From assembly GCA_964453035.1 (NCBI GenBank), contig CAYVOX010000070.1:1-15941 (forward strand): DNA of 15,941 bases, read 5' to 3'. Both the position numbers and the translations under genes were made by a program. The notes beneath the pieces were generated by a model that had not been told where the DNA came from, made no database searches, and saw only the letters and a list, made by a program, of their open reading frames with translations. Source of the stretch: CAYVOX01 sp964453035 (lineage in GTDB: Bacteria; Chloroflexota; Anaerolineae; Anaerolineales; Anaerolineaceae). Positions within the stretch are counted from its first letter, which is position 1; every line of letters begins with the position of its first letter. Shown in pieces: positions 13,963 through 15,941 of this stretch.

Positions 13963-15539
13963 GATGACTTTTCCTCCTGTTGGGTTGGTTCTTCCACCTT
14001 GGGAGGAGCAGTATTCTTCTCAAACCGTGGTCTGCCGGCAGGCCATAATCCTTCCGGACGTAAAATCATCATCACAACCAGCAAACCACCAAAAACCAGC
14101 ATGCGGTAATTTTCAAGCTCGCGCAGGATTTCCGGCAGCCCCTTGAGCGTGAATGCCCCCAGGATGATGCCTGGGATGCTGCCCATTCCACCAACAATGA
14201 GCAGAGAAAGCACGTTAATTGAGACCATCAGCGCGTGATCCTCTGGCCCGGTAAATTGATTGCGGCTGGCGAATAAAATTCCACCCAGGCCTGCAAACGC
14301 AGCCCCAAGCGCCAGCGCCAGGATCTTGTAGTAAAAGAGATTGACGCCCGTGGCTCGAGCTACGAGCTCATCCTCTCGCATGGCTACCCAGGCTCGTCCG
14401 GTCCTCGAGTTTTGCAGACGGTTGGTGATGAACACCGCAATCATGACTGCGATAATGATGAGGTACATGTAATCCACATCACTCGTGAAGGTCTGGCCAA
14501 AAATCTGCGGTCCGGCAATATTGCGCACGCCTCGCGGTCCTCCTGTGAAATCGGTAAGAAGGTCGCTGGAAGCCAGCATGCGGATGATTTCACCAAAACC
14601 TAGCGTCACGATCGCCAGATAATCACCGCGCAGCCTCAGGATGGGCAGGCCAATCAGGATGCCTGAGATGGCTGCCAGGATGATCCCGGCGACCAACGCA
14701 GGCCAAAAATCCCACACCAGGTGATGCGGCTCGGGTGAAGTAAGCAGGGCAACGGAATAGGCGCCCACCGCGAAAAAGGCTACATATCCAAGAACAAGTT
14801 GTCCTGAAAGGCCAACAATCAGGTTGAGGCCTAATCCCAGCAGCACATAGATACCAACCGTGCCCATGATGTAATTCCAGTACGAACCCCACATACGCGG
14901 CAGAAGAATCAACGCCAGCAATAGAATGACGATGAGTAAAATGCGCAAATAAATGCTCTGGCGGGTTCTGGCTACAGCCGGCAAATGGATGATTTGCTGA
15001 ACTTTCGTTTTGGCTTGCTCGCCAAGGTTTTTGCGCCACGCTGACCGGCCAAAAAACCTTGCCATTAGCGCGCCTAAAACGCCTGTTGCCATCATCAAGA
15101 CCAGGTGTACAGCCGCGCCGGGCAATGGCTCGAGGTCGAACAGGAAGAATTTGACGGAGGGCGGTGATACCTGCGCCAGGTAGTTGCGCACGTCCGTTCC
15201 GCCTGCATTAATCAACCCAAAAACCAATGCCAGGGTAAAAATTATCACACCACTCGTGATGCCGCTTGCCAGGCCGGCTGCGCCAGCACGCAGGTATGTA
15301 TCCGGGCTGTCATTCTTTGAGCAGTTGCTGCCCATCCAGACGCCTAACAATCCCAGTGAGATACCAAGGTAAAGCACCGGGGGGATTTGCGCGCTTTTAT
15401 CGCCAGCCACCTCAACACCAAAAAATCGGCTGACCATCAACGAGCCGGTCACGGTAAATCCTACCAGCATCAAGAATACAATGATGACTGCAAAGACGAT
15501 CCCGGTGCGTATGCCGTTTCGGATAGGTTGCTTCATCAT
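13959..15539 (-). CDS. livM: Branched-chain amino acid-type ABC transporter permease LivM with long N-terminal membrane extension
   Basis: 526-residue inner-membrane permease, much longer than common LivM (about 300-425). The core begins near residue 200 and has the family blocks LGLNLIVGLSGQLVLGYVAFFAVGAY (236-261), LRGDYLAIVTLGFGEIIR (303-320), GRAWVAMREDELVARATGVN (381-400, the ATPase-contact EAA-like loop), and VGGMGSIPGIILGA (449-462). The first 200 residues add about four predicted membrane helices (roughly 12-35, 53-70, 86-112, 140-163) and a basic linker, with no motif I recognise. The tail after 490 is Pro/Glu/Lys-rich. The ATG at 15537-15539 is well supported by GGAGGAG upstream and overlaps the livH stop by ATGA. 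No internal start with a good ribosome site suggests that the extension is false. Confidence 0.92.
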   Translation of the reverse strand: MMKQPIRNGIRTGIVFAVIIVFLMLVGFTVTGSLMVSRFFGVEVAGDKSAQIPPVLYLGISLGLLGVWMGSNCSKNDSPDTYLRAGAAGLASGITSGVIIFTLALVFGLINAGGTDVRNYLAQVSPPSVKFFLFDLEPLPGAAVHLVLMMATGVLGALMARFFGRSAWRKNLGEQAKTKVQQIIHLPAVARTRQSIYLRILLIVILLLALILLPRMWGSYWNYIMGTVGIYVLLGLGLNLIVGLSGQLVLGYVAFFAVGAYSVALLTSPEPHHLVWDFWPALVAGIILAAISGILIGLPILRLRGDYLAIVTLGFGEIIRMLASSDLLTDFTGGPRGVRNIAGPQIFGQTFTSDVDYMYLIIIAVMIAVFITNRLQNSRTGRAWVAMREDELVARATGVNLFYYKILALALGAAFAGLGGILFASRNQFTGPEDHALMVSINVLSLLIVGGMGSIPGIILGAFTLKGLPEILRELENYRMLVFGGLLVVMMILRPEGLWPAGRPRFEKNTAPPKVEEPTQQEEKSS

Positions 15540-15941
15540 ACTTTCTCCTCCGAAAGTACCTGCCCCAGGATTCCCGATGGGCGGAAAATGAGCACCAGCA
15601 CAAGGATGGTGAAGGCAATGACATCAGCAAGCTGGAAATCCATGCCCAGGGCTGCCGGTCCTAGCGCTTCAACCAATCCCAGGGTCAATCCGCCCAGCAT
15701 TGCACCCGGAATGTTACCAATGCCACCTAGAACTGCCGCAGTAAATGCCTTGATGCCCGGTAGAAAACCGATGAAGAAATAAACTAATCCGTTGTGAATA
15801 CCCCACATTACACCTGCTGCTCCCGCCAGCGCGCCACTAATCAAGAACGTCTTGGAAATGACGTCGTTGACATTTATGCCCATGAGGGCGGCGGTTTTCT
15901 TATCAAACGCCACGGCGCGCATCGCTTTACCCAGCTTGGTG
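15536..15941 (-). CDS. livH: Branched-chain amino acid-type ABC transporter permease LivH, C-terminal part
   Basis: The gene runs off the window end; 134 residues plus the stop are visible, and the frame stays open through 15941 (TKLGKAMRAVAFD...). The Met at 15922 is internal, because the preceding residues continue the conserved LivH stretch TKLGRAMRA. Visible family blocks: MRAVAFDKKTAALMGINVNDVISKTF (cytoplasmic coupling loop), GALAGAAGVMWGI, and GFLPGIKAFTAAVLGGIGNIPGAMLGGLTLGLVEAL, then a last helix ending FRPSGILGQ. LivH forms the heterodimeric membrane channel with LivM. It is upstream of livM in the same transcript, overlapping it by ATGA. Its N-terminal half and any periplasmic binding protein gene lie outside. 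Confidence 0.93.
   Translation of the reverse strand, partial: TKLGKAMRAVAFDKKTAALMGINVNDVISKTFLISGALAGAAGVMWGIHNGLVYFFIGFLPGIKAFTAAVLGGIGNIPGAMLGGLTLGLVEALGPAALGMDFQLADVIAFTILVLVLIFRPSGILGQVLSEEKV

Overview
The window looks like a piece of a bacterial chromosome, most likely from an anaerobic Chloroflexota of the Anaerolineae type. This is inferred from the gene mix and compact layout: an Asp23/Gls24 protein next to nusB, a large lipoprotein with carbohydrate-binding-like and TIM-barrel-like parts, ATP-type PEP carboxykinase, a tungsten/molybdenum aldehyde ferredoxin oxidoreductase-family enzyme and a LivHMGF transporter. Taxonomy was not tested by any search.

Layout. (1) At 1-158 (+) is the C-terminal end of a prepilin peptidase. 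(2) At 160-5045 (-) is a tight four-gene run, read asp23-like, nusB, lipoprotein, pckA, with gaps of 17-24 nt. (3) At 5167-7131 (+), divergent from that run, is a protein that resembles glyceraldehyde-3-phosphate:ferredoxin oxidoreductase (GAPOR) more than ordinary aldehyde oxidoreductase. (4) At 7128-7775 (-) is a metallo-beta-lactamase-fold hydrolase, its stop overlapping that of the GAPOR-like gene. (5) At 7776-8367 is an AT-rich gap of about 590 bp with several inverted repeats and a degenerate direct repeat, but no convincing gene. (6) At 8368-9357 (+) is a complete tyrosine recombinase. (7) At 9354-12356 (-) is a three-gene unit: E1 alpha and E1 beta of a 2-oxoacid dehydrogenase, then a fusion protein carrying a lipoyl domain, an E3/E1-binding-like segment and a PglD/NeuD-type sugar acyltransferase. 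(8) At 12447-15941 (-) is a branched-chain amino acid type ABC transporter, livH (cut by the window edge), livM, livG, livF, coupled by short overlaps and closed by a likely intrinsic terminator.

How the genes may work together. pckA and the GAPOR-like gene both act around the lower glycolytic/gluconeogenic trunk, but are in divergent units. The most unusual system is the 9354-12356 unit. The protein in the E2 position has the E2 front end (lipoyl arm plus subunit-binding segment), but its catalytic acyltransferase core is replaced by a left-handed beta-helix sugar acyltransferase. The inference is that E1 makes an acyl-lipoyl group by decarboxylating a 2-oxoacid, and the fusion passes it to a sugar, possibly without CoA. 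The neighbouring Liv transporter hints at, but does not show, a branched-chain 2-oxoacid as donor.
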